This document shows positions 8,813 through 17,752 of a DNA stretch of 64,000 nucleotides, in pieces. The first letter of the stretch is position 1. Every line of letters starts with the position of its first letter. The position numbers were made by a program, and so were the translations under genes. This DNA is from an uncultured Thermomicrobiales bacterium (lineage in GTDB: Bacteria > Chloroflexota > Chloroflexia > Thermomicrobiales > UBA6265): positions 1 to 64,000 of the forward strand of contig CADCWG010000149.1 of the NCBI GenBank assembly GCA_902806335.1, given 5' to 3'. The notes under the pieces were generated by a model. That model did no database searches, was not told where the DNA came from, and was given only the letters and a program-made list of their open reading frames with translations.

Positions 8813-9441
8813 CACGCCGCGATGACTCGGCGGATCTCGGCGGCGACGGCCGCGCCGAGCTTGGCGTGCTCGCCCGCGTCGAAGTGGATGCCGTCGACCT
8901 CGCTGGACGCGATCACCGAGCCGGCCTCGAAGAAGTCGACGCGGTTCTCGCCGGCCACGCGCCGGTAGTGGGCCGCGAAGGCCCGCGATTTCTCGTCCGC
9001 CCCCTCGAACATCGCCGCGAGGTCGGTGAGCGTGGCGACGGGCGGAGGCGCGATCAGCAGCACCCGCGGCGCCCCGCCACCCGGACCGGTGCCGCTGAGG
9101 CGGGTCAGCCGGGCGAGGAGACCGGCGCCCTCGGCGATGTCGGATGCCGACAGGGCGAAGCGCCGCTTGAGGTCGTTCGTGCCGAGCATGATGGTGACGA
9201 GGTCGAGGGGGGCGTGCGACTCGAGACAGGGCGGGAGGTAGGTCAGGCCGTTGCGGTGGGGCGAGAGCGGATCGTCGTGGACGGTCGTCCGACCGTTGAG
9301 CCCCTCCTCGACGACCCGGAACCCGTCCCCGAGCTCGCGCGCCAGGACGCCGGTCCAGCGCCGCGCCGGCGGGAACCGGCCGCTCCCGGCGGGATCGGCC
9401 CCCCAGGTGTTGGAATCGCCGTAGCAGACCACGGTCTTCAC
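8812..9441 (-). CDS. SGNH/GDSL-type hydrolase (arylesterase-like)
   Basis: 209-aa lipase/esterase-like hydrolase. Block I is CYGDSNTWGAD with the nucleophilic Ser, block III is MLGTNDLKRRF and block V is VDGIHFDAGEHAKLG carrying the D-x-x-H pair. No signal peptide, so probably cytoplasmic. The GTG at 9441 is chosen because GGAGG lies 9 nt upstream and homologues start with this KTVVCYGDS stretch; a TTG 18 nt earlier is also open. It overlaps the M20 gene by one base, suggesting the pair act on the same N- or O-acylated compound (inference). Confidence 0.88.
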   Translation of the reverse strand: MKTVVCYGDSNTWGADPAGSGRFPPARRWTGVLARELGDGFRVVEEGLNGRTTVHDDPLSPHRNGLTYLPPCLESHAPLDLVTIMLGTNDLKRRFALSASDIAEGAGLLARLTRLSGTGPGGGAPRVLLIAPPPVATLTDLAAMFEGADEKSRAFAAHYRRVAGENRVDFFEAGSVIASSEVDGIHFDAGEHAKLGAAVAAEIRRVIAA

Positions 9442-9634
9442 CGCTCGGATCCTCCGCAACTGGGGCCAGGAGTCGATCGAGAGCCGAAGCGGGCAGTAGC
9501 CGACGGCCGGCCGATGATAGGCGGCGGCGGTCGAAAGCGAAACCCCACGCGGCCGACACCGAAAGTACCGCGTGGTCGAGCGATGGGACCGATGTCCGCG
9601 TCCGAACCGACGCGGACACCGGCCGGGGTGGCCG

Positions 9635-11302
9635 CTAGTCGGCGGGCGCGGAGACGGCCGTGGGGTCGGTAGTGGCGGGCACCCTCTCGCCCGCGCTGGC
9701 CTGGCGACGGCTCGGGTTCCGGATCAGCAGCGCGACCGCGAGCGCGACGGCGCAGGCCGCGGCACCGACCAGGAAGGTGGTGTGGAGGCTGTCCACGAAC
9801 GCCTGCTGGACGGCACCATAGACCGCGGGGAGCTGGGCCCGCTGGGCTTCCGGCAGGGCGGTGCCGAACTCCTCGAAGCGGCTGTCCTGGGCCAGCCCGA
9901 CGAGCCGGTCCCGGGTCGCGGCGTCGGCGACCACCGTGCTCAGCCCGGCGGCGGCGTTGGCGCCGACGCGGCTGGAGAGGACCGAGCCGAGCACGGCGAT
10001 GCCGAGGACCTGCCCGACGTTCCGGGTCGTGTTGAGGATCCCCGAGGCGCTGCCGGCGATCCGCGTCGGCACGTCCTTCATCGTCGCGGCCGTCATCGGG
10101 GCGAAGGTGAGCCCCATCCCGGTGCCGGTGATGAGCAGCGCGGGCAGCAGCGCCACCCAGTCGGTCTGGAGGCTGATCCGGGAGACGATGAAGAAGATGC
10201 CGGTCGTCATCAGCGTCAGGCCCGTGACCAGGATCCAGCGGGCCCCGATCCGGTCGGTCAGGCGCCCGGCGAGCGGGGCGGCGACCATGATCATCAGCGA
10301 CATCGGCGTCATGGTGAGCCCGGCGCGGATCGGCGAGAAGCCGAGGACGCCCTGGAGGAAGAGCGTCATCGGGAAGAAGATCCCGAGCATCCCGAAGGCG
10401 ACCGCCAGGGCGATCACGTTGCCGACCCAGAAGTTGCGCTGGGCGAACAGCTCGATCTTCATCATGGGGTCGGCCGCGCGGCGCTCCCACCAGACGAAGG
10501 CGGAGAGCAGCGCGGCCCCGACGGCGACCAGACCTAGAAACTCGGGGCTCGTCCAGCCGGTAGCCGGCGCCTCAATGGCGGCGTAGACGACCGCGAAGAT
10601 CCCGCTCCCGGAGAGCAGCAGCCCGGGCAGGTCGATCCGCTTCGAGGCCGTCGGGTCGACCGACTCTGGCACGATCCGCCGGGTCGCCCAGATCGCGGCG
10701 ATGCCGACCGGGACGTTGATCAGGAAGATCCACTCCCAGGCGTAGTCGGTGACGATCAGCCCGCCGACGATCGGGCCGACCACGGCGCCCAGGGCGACGA
10801 TGCCGCCCCAGATGCCGAGCGCCCCGCCCCGCTTCTCGGGCGGGAAGACCACGGTGATCAGGGACAGGGTCTGGGGCATCATGAACGCGCCGCCGAGCCC
10901 CTGGAGCACCCGGGACGCGATCAGGACGCCGACACCGGAGAGACCCAGGCTCTCGCCGATGAAGCTGGCCGCCCCGCAGAGCGCCGAGGCGGCGGTGAAG
11001 ATCGCCATCCCGATCACGAACAGCTTCTTGCGCCCGAAGACGTCGCCCATCCGCCCGAGCGAGAGCAGCAGGACCGCGTAGGTGAGGATGTAGGAATCGA
11101 GGACCCACTGGATCTGGGGCAGACTCGCGCCGAGCCCGATCTGGATCTCCCGCTGGGCGACGTTCACGATCGTGGTGTCGAGCAGCAGCATGAAGATCGC
11201 GGTGCAGAGCACCATCAGCACGAGCCAGGGGTTGCGATCCTGCTCGGCGTCCGCCGCTGGGCGCGCTGCCTGCCCTCGTGCGAGGGGGACGGTACCGGTC
11301 AT
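9635..11302 (-). CDS. MFS drug exporter, DHA2 family (14 TM)
   Basis: 555-aa inner-membrane H+ antiporter of the EmrB/QacA type. It has the motif-A region LGRMGDVFGRKKLFVIG between TM2 and TM3, the DHA2 motif C-like stretch GAVVGPIVGGLIVTDYAWEW and about 14 hydrophobic segments, ending in a charged cytoplasmic tail. The ATG at 11302 has an AGGGAA-type ribosome-binding site. The MarR-type regulator lies directly upstream on the same strand, a common arrangement in which the regulator represses exporter expression until a drug binds. Substrate cannot be read from sequence. Confidence 0.92.
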   Translation of the reverse strand: MTGTVPLARGQAARPAADAEQDRNPWLVLMVLCTAIFMLLLDTTIVNVAQREIQIGLGASLPQIQWVLDSYILTYAVLLLSLGRMGDVFGRKKLFVIGMAIFTAASALCGAASFIGESLGLSGVGVLIASRVLQGLGGAFMMPQTLSLITVVFPPEKRGGALGIWGGIVALGAVVGPIVGGLIVTDYAWEWIFLINVPVGIAAIWATRRIVPESVDPTASKRIDLPGLLLSGSGIFAVVYAAIEAPATGWTSPEFLGLVAVGAALLSAFVWWERRAADPMMKIELFAQRNFWVGNVIALAVAFGMLGIFFPMTLFLQGVLGFSPIRAGLTMTPMSLMIMVAAPLAGRLTDRIGARWILVTGLTLMTTGIFFIVSRISLQTDWVALLPALLITGTGMGLTFAPMTAATMKDVPTRIAGSASGILNTTRNVGQVLGIAVLGSVLSSRVGANAAAGLSTVVADAATRDRLVGLAQDSRFEEFGTALPEAQRAQLPAVYGAVQQAFVDSLHTTFLVGAAACAVALAVALLIRNPSRRQASAGERVPATTDPTAVSAPAD

Positions 11303-11437
11303 GAGAGGTTCCCTCGGTCGTCAATGTCTGGGGTCAGTCGGTGGTGCGCAACTGCGGGTGGGATCAGGGAGGGGCCGCGTGAGCGGCGATTCTCGTCCGC
11401 GATGAGCCGACCGTTCTCTTCGGTTGTCGCCGTGGGC

Positions 11438-12091
11438 TCAGGACACCCCTCCCGGCCGGAAAGAGGGCGGACGCGAACGCGGGGGCGGCGCATAGGCTCC
11501 CGACGAACCGGCGCCGACGACCTCGTCGGCGCCGTCAGGACTGCCCGGCGACGGGTCGACCGCCGCAACGAAGCCTCCGGGATCGGGGCGGAGCACCTCG
11601 GCGAGTACGCGGAGCGAGCGCACGAGCACCGGGCGCTCCTCGGGTGCCATCCGGCCGAGCGCCGCCCGGATCTGGGCCCGCCGCAGTCGCTCGATCTCGG
11701 CCATGGTGGCGCGCGCGCTGGGGGTCAGCCCGACGAGCACCTGGCGCCGGTCGGCGGGGTTGGCCGACCGCTGGGCGATGCCCCCCTCGACGAGGCGCTC
11801 GATGCCCTCGGACGCGGTCGGCATGGAGACACCGACCTTCTCGGCGACCGTGCCAACGGGGCAGGGACCGTGCCGGTGAATGGCCAGCATCAGCTTCAGC
11901 TGGCCGATCGGCAGCCCGACGACGCCCGGGTGCCGCGCGATCCCCGCGTAGAGCAGCTTGCCGATCTCGGGCAGGATAGCGAGCGCTCCGTCGACAAGCT
12001 CGTCCTCGTCCGTGTCGTCGGGCGCGCTCCCGGGCCGGTCGTCCCGCCGTTCGCCGTCACTACGTGCCGGATCGACTTCCCGCTCTTCCAA
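11438..12091 (-). CDS. MarR family transcriptional regulator
   Basis: 217 aa with a winged helix-turn-helix in the middle: VGLPIGQLKLMLAIHRHG, VAEKVGVSMPTASEGIERLV as the recognition helix and QRSANPADRRQVLVGLTP as the DRR wing. The N-terminus is acidic and the C-terminal 45 residues are Pro/Ser rich. It precedes the DHA2 exporter and likely controls it and itself. Start is uncertain: the TTG at 12091 has no properly spaced Shine-Dalgarno, but a TATAGA -10-like hexamer lies only a few bases upstream (12094-12099), so leaderless translation is possible. Confidence 0.88.
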   Translation of the reverse strand: MEEREVDPARSDGERRDDRPGSAPDDTDEDELVDGALAILPEIGKLLYAGIARHPGVVGLPIGQLKLMLAIHRHGPCPVGTVAEKVGVSMPTASEGIERLVEGGIAQRSANPADRRQVLVGLTPSARATMAEIERLRRAQIRAALGRMAPEERPVLVRSLRVLAEVLRPDPGGFVAAVDPSPGSPDGADEVVGAGSSGAYAPPPRSRPPSFRPGGVS

Positions 12092-12093
12092 CC

Positions 12094-12138
12094 TCTATAC
12101 CTTTCGGCGATCGAAGTATTCGTCTCCCGAATGATACT
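12094..12138 (-). promoter_or_regulatory. Candidate promoter/operator of the MarR gene
   Basis: AT-richer patch in the 379-bp divergent gap. TATAGA on the minus strand (12094-12099) resembles a -10 box, and an inverted repeat AGTAT (12115-12119) / ATACT (12134-12138) lies just upstream. It could be a MarR binding site. The rest of 12139-12470 shows nothing distinctive. Confidence 0.3.
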
Positions 12139-12470
12139 GGAAGCGCGCCACGCATCATCCTGCTGGACCGTAGCCGGCGCACTCCGCGCTCGCTGGCCAG
12201 CCAGGTGGGTCCGCGGTCGTGATCGGATAGCGCGGGCCCGAATCTCGGGAACGACTGGCAATGCGAGGGGCTCGACGGAGGGCCGTCGATGACAACGAGC
12301 ATCGAGCGGGCGACACAGCCCACGTAGGGACGTCATCGGTGGGCGCCGTCGGGCCGCGGTTAGGATCGGCGCCGGGAGGGTGTTCTCATCGGTGCCAACT
12401 GGTGCCGGTATCTCCTGACTCCGGCCGGATGGCAAGGGGCGGCGAGCGTGCCGCCGGGGGGTGAGACGCG

Positions 12471-13145
12471 ATGGACCAGGAGCGGTGGTCGGCGGTCGAC
12501 CGCTACGTCAGCGGACTGCTGGTGCCGTCCGACCCGGCACTGGACGAGGCGCTTCGGGCGAGCGAGGCGGCCGGCTTGCCGCCGATCAGCGTGTCGCCCA
12601 ACCAGGGCAAGCTGCTGCAACTCCTGGCGCGGATCCACGGCGCCCGCACGGTGCTGGAGATCGGCACGCTGGGCGGCTACAGCACGATCTGGCTCGCCCG
12701 GGCGCTGCCGGCCGATGGCCGCCTGGTCACGCTCGAAGCGAACCCGGCCCACGCCGAGGTCGCCCGCGCCAACATCGCCCGGGCGGGGCTGGCCGGCATC
12801 GTCGACCTCCGCCTCGGGCGGGCGCTGGAGACGCTGCCGATCCTTGAGGCGGAGGGGCTCGGTCCGTTCGACCTCGTCTTCGTCGACGCCGACAAGCCGA
12901 GCAACCCCGACTACTTCGCCTGGGCGCTCCGGCTCGCCCGCCGCGGCACCGTGATCGTCGTCGACAACGTGGTGCGGGGTGGCGCGGTCGTCGACCCGTC
13001 CAGCGCCGATCCCGGCGTCCAGGGCGTCCGTCGCCTCCTGGCGATGATGGCCGCCGAGCCGCGCGTCGAGGTCACGGCGATCCAGACGGTGGGCGGCAAA
13101 GGCTACGACGGCTTCGCGCTCGCGCTGGTGACGGCCGACGGGTAG
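12471..13145 (+). CDS. Class I SAM O-methyltransferase (COMT-like)
   Basis: 224-aa SAM-dependent methyltransferase of the catechol/caffeoyl-CoA type. Motif I is VLEIGTLGGYSTIWLA, followed by the acidic residue in LVTLEANPAH, the metal-binding D in DLVFVDADKPSNPDY and TVIVVDNVVRGG. Ligands for a divalent cation are therefore in place. The ATG follows GGGGGGTGAGACGCG. It is divergent from the marR-exporter pair and its last codons lie in a tandem repeat unit. Acceptor unknown; small hydroxylated aromatics are typical. Cytoplasmic. Confidence 0.9.
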   Translation: MDQERWSAVDRYVSGLLVPSDPALDEALRASEAAGLPPISVSPNQGKLLQLLARIHGARTVLEIGTLGGYSTIWLARALPADGRLVTLEANPAHAEVARANIARAGLAGIVDLRLGRALETLPILEAEGLGPFDLVFVDADKPSNPDYFAWALRLARRGTVIVVDNVVRGGAVVDPSSADPGVQGVRRLLAMMAAEPRVEVTAIQTVGGKGYDGFALALVTADG

Positions 13146-13233
13146 CGCCGACGGGTAGCGCCGACGGGTAGCGCCGACGGGTAGCGCCGACGGGTAGCGC
13201 CGACGGGTAGCGCCGACGGGTAGCACCGACGGG
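13134..13233 (+). repeat. 13-bp tandem repeat, seven copies, spanning a stop codon
   Basis: Unit TAGCGCCGACGGG repeats head to tail from 13143 to 13233 (last copy has one change, TAGCACCGACGGG), preceded by a partial unit that encodes the last residues Ala-Asp-Gly of the methyltransferase. Each unit carries a TAG. Because 13 is not a multiple of 3, the stops fall in every frame. Confidence 0.9.
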
Positions 13234-13258
13234 CGGCCCGGCGAGCGACGGGCCGCCC
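13231..13258 (+). terminator. 9-bp GC hairpin after the O-methyltransferase
   Basis: Arms 13231-13239 and 13250-13258 (GGGCGGCCC/GGGCCGCCC) form a stem with a 10-nt loop, starting in the last tandem-repeat unit. There is no T-run, so it would be a weak or factor-assisted terminator. Confidence 0.45.
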
Positions 13259-13428
13259 ATCGGCGCCCCTCCCCGGGGCCGGCGAGCTATTAGCGCCGTT
13301 TCGCGCCCTGATCTCCCCGTGAGGCGGCCCGGCGACGGGCGGCCAGGGCTCCGCTCGTCTCGGTCCGAGCAGTGGTGCCGTGCCGCGACCCTCCCGTCAC
13401 TGCCGGCTCCGCGGGAGGCGGTCGGCGG

Positions 13429-14490
13429 CTAGACCGGGAGGAGGCCGTCGGCCTTCAGCAACTCGGCGTTGAGGATGCTCGCGCCGGCCGCACCCCGGAC
13501 CGTGTTGTGGCCGAGGACCACGAACTTGGTGCCCAGCACCGGGCATGGCCGGACGCGGCCCACGACCGACGCCATCCCGCAGGCGACGTCGCGGTCGAGG
13601 ATCGGCTGGGGGCGGTTCGGCTCCCGCCGGACGATCACCGGCTGGGGCGGGGCGGTCGGGAGTCCCAGCTCCTGCGGCCGGCCGCGGAACGTCTCGAAGG
13701 CGGCGATGACCTCCCCGGGCTCGGCCGGCATCCGCAGGCGCACGCCTACGCATTCGGTGTGGCCGTCGCGGACCGGCACCCGGTTGCACTGGGCGCTAAT
13801 CGCGAACGACGCGGGGACGAAGGCCTCGCCGTCCCAGCGCCCGAGGACCTTGCGCGCCTCTTCGGCAAGCTTCTCCTCCTCGGTCGGGATGTACGGCACC
13901 ACGTTGTCGATCATGTCGAGCGACGGCACGCCCGGGTAGCCGGCACCGGAGACGGCCTGGAGGGTCGTCACCGTGACCGCGTCGAGGCCGAACGCGGCCT
14001 GGAGCGGGCGCAGCGCCAGGGTGAGGTGGATCATCGAACAGTTGCCGTTCGTGACCAGGAACCCCGCCCAGCCGCGACCCTCGCGCTGGCGGGCGATCGC
14101 CGCCGTGTGGTCGGCGTTCACCTCGGCCACCACCAGCGGCACGTCGGGATCCATGCGGTGGGTCGAGGTATTGCTCAGCACCGCGTGGCCGGCCTTGGCG
14201 AGGCGCTGCTCGATCTCCCCGGCGACCTCGCCCGGGAGCGCCGAGAAGACCAGCGGGCTCGTGATCGGCGCGTCGTAACCCTGCACCCGCAGGTCGGCCG
14301 CCCGTTCCGGCATGTCGCCGCCGAGCCGCCATTCGGTCGCGTCGCGGTAGGGGTGGCCCGCCGAGCGGTCGGAGGCGACCACTTCCGCGACGCGGAACCA
14401 GGGGTGCCGGGCGAGGAGCTGGACGAAGCGCTGGCCGACGCTGCCGGTGGCCCCCAGTACCGCGGCCGGGATCCTCGTGTCGGTGGTCAT
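13429..14490 (-). CDS. asd: Aspartate-semialdehyde dehydrogenase
   Basis: NADPH-dependent reduction of aspartyl-phosphate to aspartate semialdehyde, the second step towards lysine, threonine and methionine. 353 aa, of the archaeal/fungal-like branch. The NADP-binding loop is LGATGSVGQRFVQLL, the catalytic Cys lies in TNGNCSMIHLTLAL and the substrate/catalytic His in RVPVRDGHTECVGV. The ATG at 14490 has a GGAGACG ribosome-binding site. It lies 35 bp downstream of lysC on the same strand, so the first two pathway enzymes are co-transcribed. Confidence 0.95.
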   Translation of the reverse strand: MTTDTRIPAAVLGATGSVGQRFVQLLARHPWFRVAEVVASDRSAGHPYRDATEWRLGGDMPERAADLRVQGYDAPITSPLVFSALPGEVAGEIEQRLAKAGHAVLSNTSTHRMDPDVPLVVAEVNADHTAAIARQREGRGWAGFLVTNGNCSMIHLTLALRPLQAAFGLDAVTVTTLQAVSGAGYPGVPSLDMIDNVVPYIPTEEEKLAEEARKVLGRWDGEAFVPASFAISAQCNRVPVRDGHTECVGVRLRMPAEPGEVIAAFETFRGRPQELGLPTAPPQPVIVRREPNRPQPILDRDVACGMASVVGRVRPCPVLGTKFVVLGHNTVRGAAGASILNAELLKADGLLPV

Positions 14491-14525
14491 GGGACGTCTC
14501 CTTCGGCTGCGGTCGGGTGGCGAGC

Positions 14526-15980
14526 TTAGCCGACCCGGAGCGACTCGGCGAGCAGGTCGGCGCGCCGCGGTCGGCGCCGCGGAAGCGCGGTCGGTGGGGG
14601 TGCCTGGGCAGGGATGAGCTCGCGGTGAAGCGCCTCCACCGCCCGCGTAGCCGCGGCCGCCGGGACCGCGGCGACGAGCGCCACGTTCGAGTCCTGCTGG
14701 TTCGCCGCGAGGACCGGCACGCCGGCCTGACCCAGCACCTCGAGGACCCGTCCCATCATCGCCGGTTGCCCGGCGGCCCCGGCGCCGACAGCCGCGACGA
14801 CGGCAACGTCCTCCGTGCAGGCAACCTCGACCTCGTCCCCGAACGGGAGGACGTCGAGCGCCACCTCGATCCGCTCCCGGAGCCGTCCACAACTCCCGGC
14901 GCCGTCGACGAGAAAGGTCATCCGACGCCGGGAGGAGGCCTGGGCGGCGAAGGCGACCTCGGCGCCGTCGGCGTGGAGGGCTCCGAAGACGACCGCCGCG
15001 GCGCCCGACAGGTCTTCCAGCTCGGGCACGTCGACCGTCAGCAGGACGAGGCCGCGGAGGGCGGTGATCGCCTTGACCCCGTCGCCGGTCGCCTCCCGGG
15101 CGACCACCGTGCCCGGCTCCTGGGGCGCGAAGGTGGAGAGGATGCGGACCGGGATGCCGCGGGCGACGGCTGGCCGGATCGTGCGCGGGTGGAGCACCTT
15201 GGCGCCGAAGTGGGCCAGCTCCTGGGCCTCGTCGTAGCTGACCTGGGGAACCACCCGCGCCGAGGGCACCTGTCGGGGGTCGGCCGAGAGGACACCGGGC
15301 ACGTCGGTCCAGATCTGGACCTCGTCGGCGTCCAGGGCCGCCCCGAGGATGGTCGCGCTGTAATCGGAGCCGCCACGGCCGAGGGTGGACGTGCTGCCGT
15401 CCGGGGCGGCGCCGATGAAGCCGGTGACGACAACGGTCTCGCCTCGGTCGAGCAGCGGCCGGATCACCTCCTGGGCCTGGGCGCGGGTCCGCGCCCGATC
15501 GAGACGGGCGCCGCCGAACCGGTCGTCGGTGCCGACGACCCGGTCCGCGAAGACGTGCGATGCCGGTGTACCAAGGGCGCGGAGCGTGGCCGCCATCAGC
15601 ACGCTCATCGCCTTCTCGCCCGTGGCCACGATCCGGTCCGCGTCCTGGGCTGCCAGGTCGCCGGCGGCCGCCACGTCGGCGAGCGCCGCCTCGAGCGCGG
15701 CGTCGAGGGCGTCGAGGGCGGCCTCAGCCCGGGCCCGGTCAGACGGGTCGGCGATCGAAGCGGCGATCGCCGCGTGTCGGCCGCGGATCCCCGCCACCGT
15801 CTCGGCGGTCGGGCTGCCGGCCGCCGCCGACCGGGCCGCCTCGAGCAGACGGTTGGTGACGCCCCCGGCGGCGGAGACCACCACCACCCGGGGCCGGGGT
15901 TGGGCGGCGGCGATCGCCGCCGCCTCTCGGACGCGGTCGCCATCGGCCACCGACGTCCCGCCGAACTTGAGCACGATCAC
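14526..15980 (-). CDS. lysC: Aspartate kinase
   Basis: Phosphorylates L-aspartate to open the aspartate-family pathway. 484 aa: amino-acid kinase domain starting with IVLKFGGTSVADGDRVREA, containing GFIGAAPDGSTSTLGRGGSD and EVQIWTDVPGVLSADPR, then two ACT domains that usually bind lysine or threonine for feedback inhibition. The length fits a monofunctional enzyme with full regulatory tail. It heads the lysC-asd pair. Upstream are GTCAGC-type repeats but no recognisable lysine riboswitch. Which amino acid inhibits it cannot be told by eye. Confidence 0.95.
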   Translation of the reverse strand: MIVLKFGGTSVADGDRVREAAAIAAAQPRPRVVVVSAAGGVTNRLLEAARSAAAGSPTAETVAGIRGRHAAIAASIADPSDRARAEAALDALDAALEAALADVAAAGDLAAQDADRIVATGEKAMSVLMAATLRALGTPASHVFADRVVGTDDRFGGARLDRARTRAQAQEVIRPLLDRGETVVVTGFIGAAPDGSTSTLGRGGSDYSATILGAALDADEVQIWTDVPGVLSADPRQVPSARVVPQVSYDEAQELAHFGAKVLHPRTIRPAVARGIPVRILSTFAPQEPGTVVAREATGDGVKAITALRGLVLLTVDVPELEDLSGAAAVVFGALHADGAEVAFAAQASSRRRMTFLVDGAGSCGRLRERIEVALDVLPFGDEVEVACTEDVAVVAAVGAGAAGQPAMMGRVLEVLGQAGVPVLAANQQDSNVALVAAVPAAAATRAVEALHRELIPAQAPPPTALPRRRPRRADLLAESLRVG

Positions 15981-15991
15981 GGCGGCTCCTC

Positions 15992-16116
15992 GCTCTCAGC
16001 CGTCAGCTCATGGCCGTCAGCTCATGGTCGTGGGGAGCGCCGCTGCTCCGTCGAATCGCCGTGTCCGCCACCGTCCATCGCGACGTGACAGCTGACTGCT
16101 GACAGTTGGCGGCTCA
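15992..16116. repeat. CAGCCGTCAGC/GCTGACTGCTGAC repeats upstream of lysC
   Basis: TCAGCCGTCAGCTCATGG then GGCCGTCAGCTCATGG at about 15995-16026, and the inverse form AGCTGACTGCTGACAG near 16088-16104. Same family as the suf intergenic clusters about 10 kb away, again placed just outside a coding start. Confidence 0.6.
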
Positions 16117-16183
16117 CACAAAAAGACGGGGGCGTCGCCGCTCCCGCCTGCCGATCCGGTTGGGTGTGCGCCGCGTCTCGCGT

Positions 16184-16345
16184 CTAGCCGCCCACCCCGC
16201 CGGAGGCAGGGCCGGTAATAGTGATGGTGATCCCGGACATGGTGATGGTCACCACAGAGTCGCCGACGGACGCAGTGAACGCCACCGCGTCAAGCGAGAT
16301 GGTCGCCTGCGTCGCTGAGCCAGCCTGCGTTCTCGATCCATCCAT
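16184..16345 (-). CDS. Small beta-rich hypothetical protein (53 aa)
   Basis: A 53-aa frame from ATG at 16345. The C-terminal half alternates Thr/Ile/Val (SVVTITMSGITITITG) and suggests beta strands, ending in a Gly-rich tail. The Shine-Dalgarno is weak. The frame extends far upstream without a stop but the upstream translation is Arg/Pro/Ala-rich and looks non-coding. It stands alone between lysC and the sugar isomerase-like gene. It may be spurious; kept because its composition differs from the surrounding shadow frames. Confidence 0.28.
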   Translation of the reverse strand: MDGSRTQAGSATQATISLDAVAFTASVGDSVVTITMSGITITITGPASGGVGG

Positions 16346-16800
16346 GGGTCGCACTCTACCAGCCACCCCAGTGGTCCGCAACCCAGGGCCACGGCGCGCT
16401 GCCCGGGCCGGGCGGTCCGTGCGCCCGCGTGGGTGTCGCTCCCGCCGCGTCGCCTTCGTCCCGGTCCTCGATGAGGCACGCCGTCCCTGCCATCGCGCAA
16501 CGGGCCCCCGCGCGTGAGCCGAAGGGGATCGCCGTGGAAGCGCGGCCTTCCGCCGCCTACGGAGGCTGGGCCACCATGCCGAGCGAGCAGAGCTTCGGTC
16601 GCGGACCGATCCGTCGGTCGCGGTTCGCCGGATAACGGCGTGACTGCTACGCTCCGGGGCCGCACGGCGTCGGGTACTGAGCTCGTGGTTCGCGGGGCCG
16701 GAGCCGGTTCGGGCGTAGGTCGGCGGTGCCGGTCGGAACAGGGCGCCCCCTGCTCCGACCGCCGCGGCGCCGCGGCGTCCCACTAGGGAGGAGAGAGCTG
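16346..16800. other. Intergenic region upstream of sugar isomerase-like gene
   Basis: No supported gene. GC-rich, ending in the GGAGGAGAG ribosome-binding site (16787-16795) of the next gene. No clear promoter hexamers seen. Confidence 0.4.
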
Positions 16801-17700
16801 GTGGCGGCGATCACGATCGGCTGCGGTCAGATCACGTGGGGGCAGTTCCGACAGGCGAACGGCGAGCCCTGGCCGGAGGAGCGCGTGCTGGCCGAGATCG
16901 CTGATGCCGGCTACGCCGGTGCGCCGGCCGGCCCGAGGGCGGGACGCACGGCCGCCGAGACGATGGCGCTCTACGTACGGCACGGCTTGCGCCCGGCCCC
17001 AGGCTATCTCTCCGGCCTCTTCTGGGAACCGGACCAGCGCGCGTCGCTGCTCGAGCAGGCACGGGTCCACGGCGCCTTCGCGGCCGAGCTCGGCCTCGCC
17101 GAGCTGTACGTCGCGGCGAGCGGCTTCGACCACCTGACCCCGCGGGGGCTCACCCGGCGCCAGGTCGCGGGCCACGTCGCCCCCGAGGACGCGCTGGACG
17201 GTGACCAGTACCGGCGCTTCGCGGAGGTCCTGAACGAGGTCGGCGCGATCACCCTCGGGCACGGGGTCCGCAGCTGCTTCCACAACCACGTCGGGACCGT
17301 GATCGAGACCCGCGACGAGATCGACCGCCTGCTGGCGCTGGTCGACCCCGCGGTCGTCTCTCTCGGGCCGGACACGGGCCACCTCGCGTGGGGCGGCGCG
17401 GACCCGGTCGCGTTCTGCCGCGACTACGCGGACCGGATCAGGACGCTGCACCTGAAGGACATCGACGCCAGCGTTCTGCGCCGCGGGCAGGCGGCCGGGT
17501 GGGACTACCATCGGTTCACCGGGGAGGGCATCTTCACCGAGTTGGGCGACGGCGACGTCGACTTTCCCGCCATCCTCGACCTGCTGCGTGGCGCGGCGTT
17601 CTCGGGGTGGGCGATCGTCGAGACGGACGTGACGCGGCGGCCGACGGCGCTGGAGAGCGCGACCGTCAGCCGGCGGTACCTCCGGACGATCGGCGTCTAG
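16801..17700 (+). CDS. Sugar phosphate isomerase/epimerase (IolE-like TIM barrel)
   Basis: 299-aa xylose-isomerase-like TIM-barrel protein. Metal-site residues are suggested by FHNHVGTVIETRDEIDRLL, SLGPDTGHLAWGG and RTLHLKDID, a pattern shared with inosose dehydratase IolE and related epimerases. The GTG at 16801 is chosen for the GGAGGAGAG 6-14 nt upstream. It is followed 52 bp later by a Gfo/Idh oxidoreductase on the same strand, a pairing typical of inositol or ketose pathways. Exact substrate unknown. Confidence 0.88.
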   Translation: MAAITIGCGQITWGQFRQANGEPWPEERVLAEIADAGYAGAPAGPRAGRTAAETMALYVRHGLRPAPGYLSGLFWEPDQRASLLEQARVHGAFAAELGLAELYVAASGFDHLTPRGLTRRQVAGHVAPEDALDGDQYRRFAEVLNEVGAITLGHGVRSCFHNHVGTVIETRDEIDRLLALVDPAVVSLGPDTGHLAWGGADPVAFCRDYADRIRTLHLKDIDASVLRRGQAAGWDYHRFTGEGIFTELGDGDVDFPAILDLLRGAAFSGWAIVETDVTRRPTALESATVSRRYLRTIGV

Positions 17701-17752
17701 CGGCGCTGCCGGCGGCGACGGGAGCACGACGCGCGAGGGGGGACAGCGACCG

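Noticed and set aside
12471-13233. 13-bp tandem repeats as a CRISPR array
   Set aside because: Units are contiguous with no spacers and no cas genes are present.
14490-16183. Lysine riboswitch upstream of lysC
   Set aside because: The region holds short GTCAGC repeats but none of the conserved L-box elements were recognisable by eye; a covariance search would settle it.
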